Positions 29,110 to 37,291 of a stretch of DNA of 64,000 nucleotides are shown here, in pieces. The DNA lies in the NCBI RefSeq assembly GCF_041435115.1, contig NZ_CP108046.1, positions 3,348,001-3,412,000 on the forward strand, written 5' to 3'. The position numbers were made by a program, and so were the translations under genes. The notes beneath the pieces were generated by a model. The model searched no databases. It saw only the letters and a list, made by a program, of their open reading frames with translations, and was not told the origin of the DNA. The DNA comes from Streptomyces sp. NBC_00289. GTDB lineage: Bacteria > Actinomycetota > Actinomycetes > Streptomycetales > Streptomycetaceae. Each line of letters opens with the position of its first letter. Position 1 is the stretch's first letter.

Positions 29110-30474
29110 GTGAGCTCCAAGGACCTCAGCAAGACCGCGTACGACCACCTGTGGATGCACTTCACCCGCATGTCCTCGTACGAGAACTCCCCCGTTCCGA
29201 CCATCGTCCGGGGTGAGGGCACCTACATCTACGACGACAAGGGCAAGCGCTACCTCGACGGTCTCGCGGGTCTGTTCGTGGTCCAGGCCGGCCACGGCCG
29301 TGTGGAGCTCGCCGAGGCGGCGTTCAAGCAGGCCCAGGAGCTGGCGTTCTTCCCCGTGTGGTCCTACGCCCACCCGAAGGCCGTGGAGCTCGCCGAGCGC
29401 CTCGCGGACCACGCGCCGGGCGACCTGAACAAGGTCTTCTTCACCACCGGCGGCGGCGAGGCGGTCGAGACCGCCTGGAAGCTCGCCAAGCAGTACTTCA
29501 AGCTCCAGGGCAAGCCCACCAAGTACAAGGTCATCTCCCGCGCGGTCGCCTACCACGGCACTCCGCAGGGCGCCCTGTCCATCACCGGCCTGCCGGCCCT
29601 GAAGGCACCCTTCGAGCCCCTCGTCCCGGGCGCGCACAAGGTCCCGAACACCAACATCTACCGCGCCCCGCTCTTCGGCGACGACCCGGAGGCCTTCGGC
29701 CGCTGGGCCGCCGACCAGATCGAGCAGCAGATCCTCATGGAGGGCCCGGAGACGGTCGCGGCCGTCTTCCTGGAGCCGGTGCAGAACGCCGGCGGCTGCT
29801 TCCCGCCGCCGCCCGGCTACTTCCGGCGCGTGCGCGAGATCTGCGACCAGTACGACGTGCTGCTCGTCTCGGACGAGGTCATCTGCGCCTTCGGCCGCCT
29901 GGGCACGATGTTCGCCTGCGACAAGTTCGACTACGTGCCGGACATGATCACCTGCGCCAAGGGCATGACCTCGGGCTACTCCCCGATCGGCGCCTGCATC
30001 ATCTCCGACCGCCTGGCCGAGCCGTTCTACAAGGGCGACAACACCTTCCTGCACGGCTACACCTTCGGCGGCCACCCGGTGTCGGCGGCCGTGGGCCTGG
30101 CCAACCTCGACCTGTTCGAGCGCGAGGGCCTCAACCAGCACGTGCTCGACAACGAGGGCGCGTTCCGCTCCACCCTGGAAAAGCTGCACGACCTGCCGAT
30201 CGTCGGCGACGTCCGCGGCAACGGCTTCTTCTACGGCATCGAGCTGGTGAAGGACAAGGCGACGAAGGAGTCGTTCAACGACGAGGAGACCGAGCGCGTC
30301 CTGTACGGCTTCCTCTCCAAGGCGCTCTACGACAACGGCCTGTACTGCCGTGCCGACGACCGCGGCGACCCGGTCGTCCAGCTCGCCCCGCCGCTGATCT
30401 CCAACCAGGAGACCTTCGACGAGATCGAGCAGATCCTGCGCGCGACGCTGACGGAGGCGTGGACGAAGCTGTGA
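29110..30474 (+). CDS. Class III PLP aminotransferase (polyamine/GABA type)
   Basis: A 454-residue class III aminotransferase. Lys284 (ITCAKGMTSGYSPIG) holds PLP, Asp in LLVSDEVICAFGR binds the pyridine nitrogen, and TTGGGEAVETAWKLA binds phosphate. The sequence resembles putrescine/omega-amino acid:pyruvate aminotransferases, and its neighbours (PotD, aminobutyraldehyde dehydrogenase) suggest putrescine to 4-aminobutyraldehyde. GABA or beta-alanine cannot be excluded. GTG 29110 is two bases after the regulator's stop. A strong hairpin follows at 30547. Confidence 0.9.
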   Translation: MSSKDLSKTAYDHLWMHFTRMSSYENSPVPTIVRGEGTYIYDDKGKRYLDGLAGLFVVQAGHGRVELAEAAFKQAQELAFFPVWSYAHPKAVELAERLADHAPGDLNKVFFTTGGGEAVETAWKLAKQYFKLQGKPTKYKVISRAVAYHGTPQGALSITGLPALKAPFEPLVPGAHKVPNTNIYRAPLFGDDPEAFGRWAADQIEQQILMEGPETVAAVFLEPVQNAGGCFPPPPGYFRRVREICDQYDVLLVSDEVICAFGRLGTMFACDKFDYVPDMITCAKGMTSGYSPIGACIISDRLAEPFYKGDNTFLHGYTFGGHPVSAAVGLANLDLFEREGLNQHVLDNEGAFRSTLEKLHDLPIVGDVRGNGFFYGIELVKDKATKESFNDEETERVLYGFLSKALYDNGLYCRADDRGDPVVQLAPPLISNQETFDEIEQILRATLTEAWTKL

Positions 30475-30546
30475 TCCTCCCCGCGGCTGTGAACCTCCCC
30501 GCAGCTGTGATCTTCCTTAGGTATCTTCGGTAGGAATGATCAACAC

Positions 30547-30592
30547 CGGCCCCGGGCCGCCCATTCGAGTGAGAATGGGCCGCCCGGGGCCG
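30547..30592 (+). terminator. Long hairpin terminator
   Basis: Two 20-base arms with one mismatch (CGGCCCCGGGCCGCCCATTC and its near complement) enclose a six-base loop. It lies 73 bases after the aminotransferase stop and 120 bases before the ABC ATPase gene. Confidence 0.85.
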
Positions 30593-30713
30593 TGTGCTGT
30601 CCGGCCTCTCCCCAGGAACTGCCTAGCGTGCCGAGTGACCGATCGGCCCTGTCTTCGTTCCCCCGCACGGGGGACAAGGCAGGGAAAAACGGATCAGAAC
30701 GAGGTGTACGCGC

Positions 30714-31454
30714 ATGGAGGCCCCGCCCGACAACGACGTGCTCTGGGCACGCGCCCTGCACTTCCGGCACCAGGACGGATCGCCCGGACTCACCGGCGTC
30801 TCGCTCGGTGTTCGGGAGGGCGAGATCCTCGCCGTCAGCGGGCCGCGCGGCAGCGGCAAGACGACCCTGCTGCAGTGCCTGGCCGGTCTGACCCCGGCAC
30901 AGCGCGGCGAGGTCTGGTTCAACAGCGTGCCCGTGCACAGGATGGGCCCCCTGACCCGGGAACGGCTGCGCCGCGACCGCTTCGGCTGGATCGACCCGGC
31001 CCCGGTACTCGTTCCCGAGCTGAACGTCTGGGAGAACGCGGCCCTGCCCCTGATGCTGCGCGGCACCAGCCGGCGCCGCGCCCGGACGGCCGCCATCGAG
31101 TGGCTGGAGCGCCTGGACATCGGCGACAGCACCCGCAAACGCCCGCACGAACTGCTCCAGGCGGAGCGGCAGCGCGTCTGCATCGCCCGTGCCCTCGCCC
31201 CCGCCCCCTCGGTCCTGTTCGCCGACGAGCCGACGGCTCCCCTGCACCGCGCCGAGCGCGCCCACGTCCTGCGCACCCTCACCACGGCGGCCCGCTCGCA
31301 CGGCATCACGGTCGTCCTCGCCACCCACGACGCGGAGACCGCGGCCCTCGCCGACCGCACGGTGTCCCTGCTGGACGGGCGGCGCGTGCACACCGTGCAC
31401 CTGCCCCCGCTCGCGGAGTCGGAAGGCCGGGCCGCGTGCTCGCTCTCCGTCTGA
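30714..31454 (+). CDS. ABC exporter ATP-binding protein (MacB/LolD type)
   Basis: A 246-residue ABC ATPase. Walker A GPRGSGKTT is at 43-51, Walker B VLFADEPT at 167-174, and the switch histidine lies in LATHDAE. The signature motif is degenerate: LLQAERQR (147-154) instead of LSGGEQQR. The A-loop and D-loop are otherwise ordinary. It overlaps the permease gene by 19 bases, so the two form a transporter. The altered signature suggests weak or regulated ATP turnover. A GAGGTG ribosome site precedes ATG 30714. Confidence 0.88.
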   Translation: MEAPPDNDVLWARALHFRHQDGSPGLTGVSLGVREGEILAVSGPRGSGKTTLLQCLAGLTPAQRGEVWFNSVPVHRMGPLTRERLRRDRFGWIDPAPVLVPELNVWENAALPLMLRGTSRRRARTAAIEWLERLDIGDSTRKRPHELLQAERQRVCIARALAPAPSVLFADEPTAPLHRAERAHVLRTLTTAARSHGITVVLATHDAETAALADRTVSLLDGRRVHTVHLPPLAESEGRAACSLSV

Positions 31455-32830
31455 CCCGCGGCGCCCGTCCCGCCGTACAACTGCGCCGCCTGCTGGTGGC
31501 GGTGGCGTCGGCGGGCACGGGCTTCCTGTTCCTGTGCACCCTCGGCCACGCGATGAGCCACCCGGAGTCCACCGCCGCCGCGCTGCTGCGGCTGGCCTGG
31601 TGCCTGACCCCGCTGGCGGCCACGGTGTACTTCGCGGTCGCGGTGGCCCGCACCGACCCGGCCACCCGGCCGCGTCCCGGTCTGTCGGCGATCGGCCTGG
31701 GCCCCGCCCGTCTGATGGCCATCTCCGCCACGACGACCGCGCTGTCCTGCACGCTCGGCTCGATGCTGGCCCTCCTCCTCTTCCTCCACCTGCGCGGCGA
31801 CCTGACGGGCATGCCGTTCGACGGCGCCGCCGCCGGGTTCCTGGCCGCGGACGTGCCACTGCCGCTGCCGGCCGCGCTGACCCTGCTCGCCCTGGCACCG
31901 ACGATCGCGTCGATGGCGGTGGCGACGGCGCTGCGACCGCGGGTGCCGCGGCCCACCGGGGCGCGGGAGGAAAACGCGCGCGATGCGGGAGCACGGGTCC
32001 CAGCTCGTGGGTACGGCCGTTTCGGCGCGTACGGACGGTCGGGGACGCGGGAGACGTTCGGGGCGTACGGCAGGTTCGGCGCGCGGCTGCGGGCCCACCC
32101 GGCGGCCGCCGCGCGGGGATACGTCATCTCGACCACGGCGGTCACCGCGACCGATCAGCCGGTGGAGTCCGCGGTGCCGGCGGGCACCGCCACGGCCGGC
32201 CCGGCCGCCGACGGGCCGCCCGCCCCCCGCGAGGCCCCCGCCGGGCTCCCCTGGGGCATCGCGGTACTCGCCGCCGGTCTCGCGTTCGAGTCGTACGCGG
32301 GCCGGTCCCCGGGCGGCTCCGGCCTCCGCATGCCGGGAGGCCTCAGCACCGGTCCCGCCGGCGTCCTCGTCGGATGGATCCTGGCCACCCTGGGCCTCGC
32401 CCTGGCCGGACCCGGCCTGACCCATCTGTGCGGCAGCCTCCTGCAGGCCGTCCGCCCCGGCCCGCTGCGGCTGCTGGCCGGCCGCGTCCTGATGGCGGAG
32501 GCCGGACGGATCGGCCGCCCGCTCGGCGTCGTCTGCGCGGTGGCCTCCGCGGCCTACGCCGCGACCGCGCTGGCCGAGGGCCCGTCGTTCGGTCCGCTGA
32601 GCACCCTCGGCGCGCTCCTCGTGAGCGGCTGCACCGTCGCCACCCTGCTCACCGCCGCCGTCGAGGCCAAGCACGCCCGCGCCGACACCACGGCGGCGCT
32701 GCTGCGGCTCGGCGCCCCGGCCACGATGCTGCGCAGCGCCGCCGCCCTCCGCGCCGGCGCCCTGCTCGCGCTGTTCGTCCCGCTGACCCTGGTCGTCGCC
32801 GAACTCGCGGCGCTTCCGCTGGCCCGCTGA
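31436..32830 (+). CDS. ABC transporter membrane protein
   Basis: A 464-residue membrane protein paired with the upstream ATPase. Hydrophobic segments lie in the N-terminal 160 residues (LLVAVASAGTGFLFLCTLGH, LMAISATTTALSCTLGSMLA, ALTLLALAPTIASMAVATAL) and again after residue 270. A soluble Gly/Arg/Tyr-rich linker (GYGRFGAYGRSG, GAYGRFGAR) separates the halves. The layout is like FtsX/MacB-type permeases but without a clear FtsX signature. The GTG at 31436 overlaps the ATPase gene; no better start exists. The substrate is unknown. Confidence 0.8.
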   Translation: MLALRLTRGARPAVQLRRLLVAVASAGTGFLFLCTLGHAMSHPESTAAALLRLAWCLTPLAATVYFAVAVARTDPATRPRPGLSAIGLGPARLMAISATTTALSCTLGSMLALLLFLHLRGDLTGMPFDGAAAGFLAADVPLPLPAALTLLALAPTIASMAVATALRPRVPRPTGAREENARDAGARVPARGYGRFGAYGRSGTRETFGAYGRFGARLRAHPAAAARGYVISTTAVTATDQPVESAVPAGTATAGPAADGPPAPREAPAGLPWGIAVLAAGLAFESYAGRSPGGSGLRMPGGLSTGPAGVLVGWILATLGLALAGPGLTHLCGSLLQAVRPGPLRLLAGRVLMAEAGRIGRPLGVVCAVASAAYAATALAEGPSFGPLSTLGALLVSGCTVATLLTAAVEAKHARADTTAALLRLGAPATMLRSAAALRAGALLALFVPLTLVVAELAALPLAR

Positions 32831-32938
32831 CAGCCCGCCCGCCGACCGCGCCGAGAAAGGTCTCAGGACGCCGATGAGTTCGGCGCCGGCCCCGGGTCTA
32901 CCCCACCGAACAGCACGCACCCGACGGGAGAGGCCCCC

Positions 32939-33346
32939 ATGTACCAGCAGATGATCTTCGTGAACCTGGCCGTGAACGACGTCGACGCCTCGAAGAAGTT
33001 CTTCACGGAACTCGGCTACACGATCAACGCGCAGTTCAGCGACGAGAACTGTGCCAGCGTGGTGATCAGCGACACCATCGTCGCGATGCTGCTGAACAAG
33101 CAGCGCTACGCGGACTTCACCAAGAAGGAGATCGCGGACTCGACGAGGACCAGCGAGGTCCTGCTGTGTCTGAGCGCCGAGAGCCGCGAGAAGGTCGACG
33201 AGCTGTGCGACAGGGCGATCGCGGCGGGCGGTTCGGCCTCCGGTGAGACCCAGGACCACGGCTTCATGTACGGGCGCGCCTTCGACGACCCGGACGGCCA
33301 CACCTGGGAGATCATGTGGATGGACCCGGCTGCGGTTCAGAGTTGA
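32939..33346 (+). CDS. VOC/glyoxalase-fold protein
   Basis: A 135-residue vicinal oxygen chelate family protein: MIFVNLAVNDVDASKKFF at the start, FFTELGY, and the terminal FDDPDGHTWEIMWMD. Members include glyoxalases, antibiotic-binding proteins and extradiol dioxygenases. Of the usual metal ligands, the terminal Glu is present, but the N-terminal His is replaced by Asn (FVNLAV), so metal catalysis is uncertain. It is a single gene, with GGGAGAGG just before ATG 32939. Confidence 0.88.
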   Translation: MYQQMIFVNLAVNDVDASKKFFTELGYTINAQFSDENCASVVISDTIVAMLLNKQRYADFTKKEIADSTRTSEVLLCLSAESREKVDELCDRAIAAGGSASGETQDHGFMYGRAFDDPDGHTWEIMWMDPAAVQS

Positions 33347-33383
33347 GCCCACCGGGCGAATGGCTGGTGCCTAGCATGGGCGG

Positions 33384-34535
33384 GTGCACCCGACACCCGC
33401 CCAGCCGGCCCAGCCCTTCCAGCTCGCGCAGCCGCACGACGGCTCCCGCGACCGCGAGATCGAGTCCCTCGCCGAGTTCGACGAGGTCGTCTCCGCGCAC
33501 GGCTCGCTCACCCACCACCGCGTGCAGGCCGTCGACCTGACGGACCGTACGGACGTCCTGCGCACCGTGGACGTCAAGGGCGCCGTCTTCCTCGGCTGCC
33601 CGATGGACCCCGAGGCGGCGGCCCGGATCCGGGCCGCCGGGGCGCTGGTGTTCCCGCCCGTCCCGGGGCTGCCCTTCGACCCGTACCGCGGTTTCGTCTA
33701 CTCCCCCGACGAGTTGTTCGCCTCCCTCGACCAGGGGTACGAGGCGACCCCGGACGCGCTGGCGTACGCCTGGTTCCAGCGGACCAAGGCGGACGGCGAC
33801 GTCTTCTCGTCCATGCTGCGCGCGATCCACGACGACGCCGTCTCCGACGCGCTCGACGAACTCCTCGTCGGCGCGCGGGTGGTGGGCGTCATGGGCGGCC
33901 ACGCGATGGAGCGCGGCACGCCGGAGTACGCGGGCGCCGCGCGCCTGGGCCGTGAACTGGCCCGGTCCGGCTTCACGGTGGCCACCGGCGGTGGCCCGGG
34001 CGCGATGGAGGCGGCCAACCTCGGCGCGTACGCGGCCCCGTTCGAGGAGGGCATGCTGGGCGAGTCCCTGCGGCTCCTGGCGAAGGCGCCGTCGTTCAGG
34101 CCGTCGGTGTCCGACTGGGCGCGGGCCGCCTTCGAGGTACGCGCCGCCTGGCCCGGCGGCGGCTCCTCGGTCGGCATCCCGACCTGGTTCTACGGTCACG
34201 AGCCGCCGAACGCCTTCGCCTCGGACACGGCCAAGTACTTCGCCAACGCCACACGGGAGGACGGCCTGCTGGCCCGCTCCAACGCGGGCGTGGTCTTCCT
34301 GCCGGGCGCCGCCGGCACCGTACAGGAGATCTTCGACAACGCGACGCCGAACTACTACGAGTCACGCGGCGAACCGACGCCGATGGTGCTCGTCGACCGT
34401 GCGCACTGGACGGAACGGCTGCCCGCGTGGCCGCTGCTGCGGGCACTGGCCCGGGAGCGGGCGATGGAGTCCCGAATCGCCCTGGTTGACCGGATCGAGG
34501 AGGCTCCGGAGGCCTTGAAACGTCTCGGTGGTTAA
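33384..34535 (+). CDS. LOG/lysine decarboxylase-like Rossmann protein
   Basis: A 383-residue protein with a LOG-family core in residues 170-350: VVGVMGGHAMERG, VATGGGPGAMEAANLGA, and a phosphate-loop-like PGAAGTVQEIFDNA. LOG proteins release free cytokinin-type bases from nucleotide monophosphates by phosphoribohydrolase action. The canonical PGGxGTxxE is changed to PGAAGTVQE, keeping Gly-Thr and Glu. The N-terminal 160 residues are extra relative to short LOG enzymes. GTG 33384 is the first start after the VOC gene, 38 bases away. Exact activity is unknown. Confidence 0.82.
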   Translation: MHPTPAQPAQPFQLAQPHDGSRDREIESLAEFDEVVSAHGSLTHHRVQAVDLTDRTDVLRTVDVKGAVFLGCPMDPEAAARIRAAGALVFPPVPGLPFDPYRGFVYSPDELFASLDQGYEATPDALAYAWFQRTKADGDVFSSMLRAIHDDAVSDALDELLVGARVVGVMGGHAMERGTPEYAGAARLGRELARSGFTVATGGGPGAMEAANLGAYAAPFEEGMLGESLRLLAKAPSFRPSVSDWARAAFEVRAAWPGGGSSVGIPTWFYGHEPPNAFASDTAKYFANATREDGLLARSNAGVVFLPGAAGTVQEIFDNATPNYYESRGEPTPMVLVDRAHWTERLPAWPLLRALARERAMESRIALVDRIEEAPEALKRLGG

Positions 34536-34573
34536 TAAGCAGGCAAAGCCAAGGTGCTTGAGGGGCATATTCA

Positions 34574-34601
34574 TTGACATTGCTTATGGCACGCTTATAA
34601 A
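34574..34601 (+). promoter_or_regulatory. Near-consensus promoter of LAETG protein gene
   Basis: TTGACA (34574-34579) and TATAAA (34596-34601) are 16 bp apart in a distinctly AT-rich stretch, 95 bp before the GTG of the LAETG protein. This is close to the vegetative sigma factor consensus and is the best promoter in the window. Confidence 0.85.
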
Positions 34602-34695
34602 CCTGTGAGACTGCCGGGGGTGGTGAGGCCTCACCTCTCGTCGCGTCATCTCCCCCTCGAACCCCCCTCAGTTGCGCATCCCGTGAAGGGCAAAC

Positions 34696-35385
34696 GTGTC
34701 CATAACTCGTCGCACCGCACGTCGTTCCGTGCGCATCCTCGGTGTCGCCTCCGCCTCGGCCGCGCTCGCGCTCGGTGTCGCCGGACAGGCGCTCGCCTGC
34801 GATATCAGTGAGTTCTCCGCCGAAGCCGTCTGCGACGGCGCCAAGGGCGTCATCACCGTCACCGACAAGGACCCCTCCGGCGTTCCCGCCATCATCACCG
34901 TGTTCCTCGAGAACAACGGCGCCGACGTGAAGCAGGTCGGCAAGCAGAACGTCAAGGGCTCGGGTGACGGTGTCACCATCACCTTCGCCGAGGACTGGAA
35001 GCCGAACGCCGTCTACCGCGTCCACGTCAAGGCGGGCAACCAGGTCGACAAGGACATCAAGCCGAACCTGACCACCCCGTCCACCGCCTGCAAGGCGGAG
35101 GACACCGGGACCCCGACTCCGACGGCCAAGCCGTCGCCTTCGGACTCCGCCTCGACCCCGACCGAGGAGTCCGAGTCGCCGACCCCGTCGGCCTCGGAGA
35201 GCGGCAGCACCGCCCCCGCGGACACCTCGAGCAACGCGCCGTCCCCCGCGGTCGGTGACTCGAACCTCGCCGAGACCGGTGCGAACTCCAACACCGGCCT
35301 GATCGCCGGCATCGCGATCGCCCTCGTCGCCCTCGGCGGCGGCGCCGTCTTCTTCGGCCTGCGCCGTCGTGGTGCCTCGCGCTGA
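34696..35385 (+). CDS. LAETG-motif sortase-anchored surface protein
   Basis: A 229-residue cell-wall protein. A signal peptide ([18 protein letters not shown], cleavage after QALA) is followed by a beta-rich exposed domain with two Cys (about 35-130), a Ser/Pro/Thr/Glu-rich stalk, sorting motif LAETG at 191-195, a hydrophobic helix and RRRGASR. LAXTG is the motif of sortase E enzymes in Streptomyces, rather than the class F enzyme at 21169. GTG 34696 is supported by the signal peptide. A strong promoter and a hairpin make it a solo transcription unit. Confidence 0.93.
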   Translation: MSITRRTARRSVRILGVASASAALALGVAGQALACDISEFSAEAVCDGAKGVITVTDKDPSGVPAIITVFLENNGADVKQVGKQNVKGSGDGVTITFAEDWKPNAVYRVHVKAGNQVDKDIKPNLTTPSTACKAEDTGTPTPTAKPSPSDSASTPTEESESPTPSASESGSTAPADTSSNAPSPAVGDSNLAETGANSNTGLIAGIAIALVALGGGAVFFGLRRRGASR

Positions 35386-35404
35386 TCCCCGTCGTACGCA
35401 CGTC

Positions 35405-35433
35405 CGGCCCGTCCCCGCACCGGGGGCGGGCCG
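35405..35433. terminator. Hairpin terminator
   Basis: A 12-base arm CGGCCCGTCCCC pairs (one G-U or mismatch) with GGGGCGGGCCG between the convergent LAETG and maleylpyruvate isomerase-like genes, and can serve both. Confidence 0.7.
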
Positions 35434-35448
35434 TTCGGCTGCCGGGCC

Positions 35449-36246
35449 TCAGCCGAACGAGGCCCGCTCCAGCCAGAACTCCAGCAACTCCCGCTCGCCG
35501 AGCACCTCCACCTCCGGGCCGTCCAGCGGCAGCCTGCGGTAGAAGGCGAGCAGCACGGCGGTGAGCGGCCCGCGCAGCACGACCGTCGCCCTCGCGTGGC
35601 CGCGCCGCCACACCAGGACGTCCTCGGTGAGTTCGACAAGCCACTCGGCATTCAACGACGGACCGGTGTCGGTGGCGTGCAGATGGATGCTGCGGCCCAA
35701 GCCGCGCAGCTCGTTCGCCGGGTCGTCGGGCTCCGTCCGCTGCGCGAACTCCACGAGTTGCAGCCACTCGTCGATCGCGTCGGCGGCCACCTCCGGGGCG
35801 ACGTCGAAGGGCAGCCCGGCGGCGAGGGCGGCGTCCGCACGGTGGATGACGAGCTCGTGCGTCATCCGGCGGGCCCAGAAGCCGGAGTCGGGGATCCCCG
35901 CCCAGGCCCAGACCCGGGTGTCCGGCCCGGCCTCCCGCAGCGTGCCGACGAGCATCTCCCCCGTCTCGGCGAGCCAGGCGTCCAGCGCGACCGCGTCGCC
36001 CCGTTCCGCGGGCCCGCCGGACAGGGGCACCCGCTCCTCGGGGATGTCCTCCGCGGCCCGGGTGCGCACCAGCAGCTCCACCCAGCGCAGGGCACCGCCC
36101 ACATGCCGTACGAGTTCTTCGAGCGACCAGTCCGGGCAGCTCGGCACGGTGGCGGACAGGTCGGCCCCGGAGGTCACCAGGTCCCTCAACAGGCCGACCT
36201 GGTGGGCGATCTCGTCGCAGTACCGGTCGTGCGCGAGCAGCGTCAT
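35449..36246 (-). CDS. Maleylpyruvate isomerase family mycothiol-dependent-type protein
   Basis: A 265-residue member of the DinB/maleylpyruvate isomerase family. The N-terminal four-helix part has PSCPDWSLEELVRHVGG, RVWAWAG and the MTHELVIHRADAALA block, which supplies the histidine ligands of the metal site. The C-terminal part is the MDMPI_C domain. Enzymes of this group isomerise or transfer using mycothiol. The ATG at 36246 was chosen; an in-frame GTG three codons upstream is equally possible. It lies between the LAETG gene and the thiamine transporter, apparently unrelated to both. Confidence 0.88.
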   Translation of the reverse strand: MTLLAHDRYCDEIAHQVGLLRDLVTSGADLSATVPSCPDWSLEELVRHVGGALRWVELLVRTRAAEDIPEERVPLSGGPAERGDAVALDAWLAETGEMLVGTLREAGPDTRVWAWAGIPDSGFWARRMTHELVIHRADAALAAGLPFDVAPEVAADAIDEWLQLVEFAQRTEPDDPANELRGLGRSIHLHATDTGPSLNAEWLVELTEDVLVWRRGHARATVVLRGPLTAVLLAFYRRLPLDGPEVEVLGERELLEFWLERASFG

Positions 36247-36271
36247 GCCGCGCACCCTATGCGCGGGACCG

Positions 36272-37291
36272 TCATCCGAGCACCACGATTTCCGCCGCGT
36301 CGAACTCCACCCCGACCGTGTCCCCGACTTCCGGCGCCGCCCGCAGCGCGCACGCCGCCTCGAGCCGCGGCGCGTCCTCGGGCCGCAGCTGTACGGCGAC
36401 GTGCGTGCCCTTGAACGTGCGCGCGGCCACCGTGCAGCGCAGGCCCTCGCCAGGTGCCACCAGCCGTACCCCGGCGGGCCGCACGAGCAACATGCGGGTG
36501 CCCTGCGGAGCGCCCGCCGGGACCGGCACCTTCCCCCAGGGTGTGCCGGCCGCCTCCCCGGTCACCGTCGCCTCGACCACGTTGTCGAAGCCGAGGAAGC
36601 GGGCCACGAACTCGTCCGCCGGCCGCTGCCACACCTCCAGAGGCGTCCCCGACTGGGCGATCCGCCCGTCCCGCATCACCACGACCCGGTCGGCGAGCGC
36701 GAACGCCTCCCCCTGGTCGTGCGTCACCGCCAGCACGGTCGTCCCCAACCCGCCGAACAGCTCGCGCAGTTCGACCACCAGCCGCTCCCGCAGCGAGCGG
36801 TCGAGCTGCCCGAGCGGTTCGTCGAGCATCAGCAGCCGCGGGCGGGGCGCGAGTGCGCGGGCCAGCGCCACGCGCTGCTGCTCCCCACCGGAGAGCGCGG
36901 CGACGGCCCGGGGGCCGGCGCCCGGAAGCCCCACGAGGTCCAGCAACTCCCCGACTCGCGCGCGCAGTTGGCTCCTGGACCCGCCACGCATCCGCAGCCC
37001 GAACGCGACGTTCCCGGCCACGTCCCGCTGCGGGAACAGCTGATGGTCCTGGAACATGAGCCCGACCCCGCGCCGGTGCGCCGGCACTCCCGCCTGGTCG
37101 CGCCCGTCGAGCACCACCCGTCCGGAGTCCAGCGGTTGCAGCCCCGCCACCGCCCGCAGCAGCGTCGACTTGCCGCTGCCGCTGGGCCCGAGCACACACA
37201 CGACCTCGTGCTCGTCGACGCCCAGGTCGACTGCGTCGAGCACGGCCCGCGCGCCGAACCGCACGGTCGCGCCCTCCAGGCTCAGCAGCAT
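36272..37291 (-). CDS. thiQ: Thiamine ABC transporter ATP-binding protein
   Basis: A 339-residue ABC ATPase. Walker A GPSGSGKST is at about 35-43, signature LSGGEQQR at about 134-141, Walker B LLMLDEP at about 154-160, and a switch His lies in VTHDQGEA. A C-terminal TOBE-like domain (about 240-335) makes it longer than E. coli ThiQ and more like FbpC/PotA ATPases. The ATG overlaps the permease stop (TGATG). Membership of the thiamine operon comes from the upstream TPP riboswitch. Confidence 0.9.
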   Translation of the reverse strand: MLLSLEGATVRFGARAVLDAVDLGVDEHEVVCVLGPSGSGKSTLLRAVAGLQPLDSGRVVLDGRDQAGVPAHRRGVGLMFQDHQLFPQRDVAGNVAFGLRMRGGSRSQLRARVGELLDLVGLPGAGPRAVAALSGGEQQRVALARALAPRPRLLMLDEPLGQLDRSLRERLVVELRELFGGLGTTVLAVTHDQGEAFALADRVVVMRDGRIAQSGTPLEVWQRPADEFVARFLGFDNVVEATVTGEAAGTPWGKVPVPAGAPQGTRMLLVRPAGVRLVAPGEGLRCTVAARTFKGTHVAVQLRPEDAPRLEAACALRAAPEVGDTVGVEFDAAEIVVLG

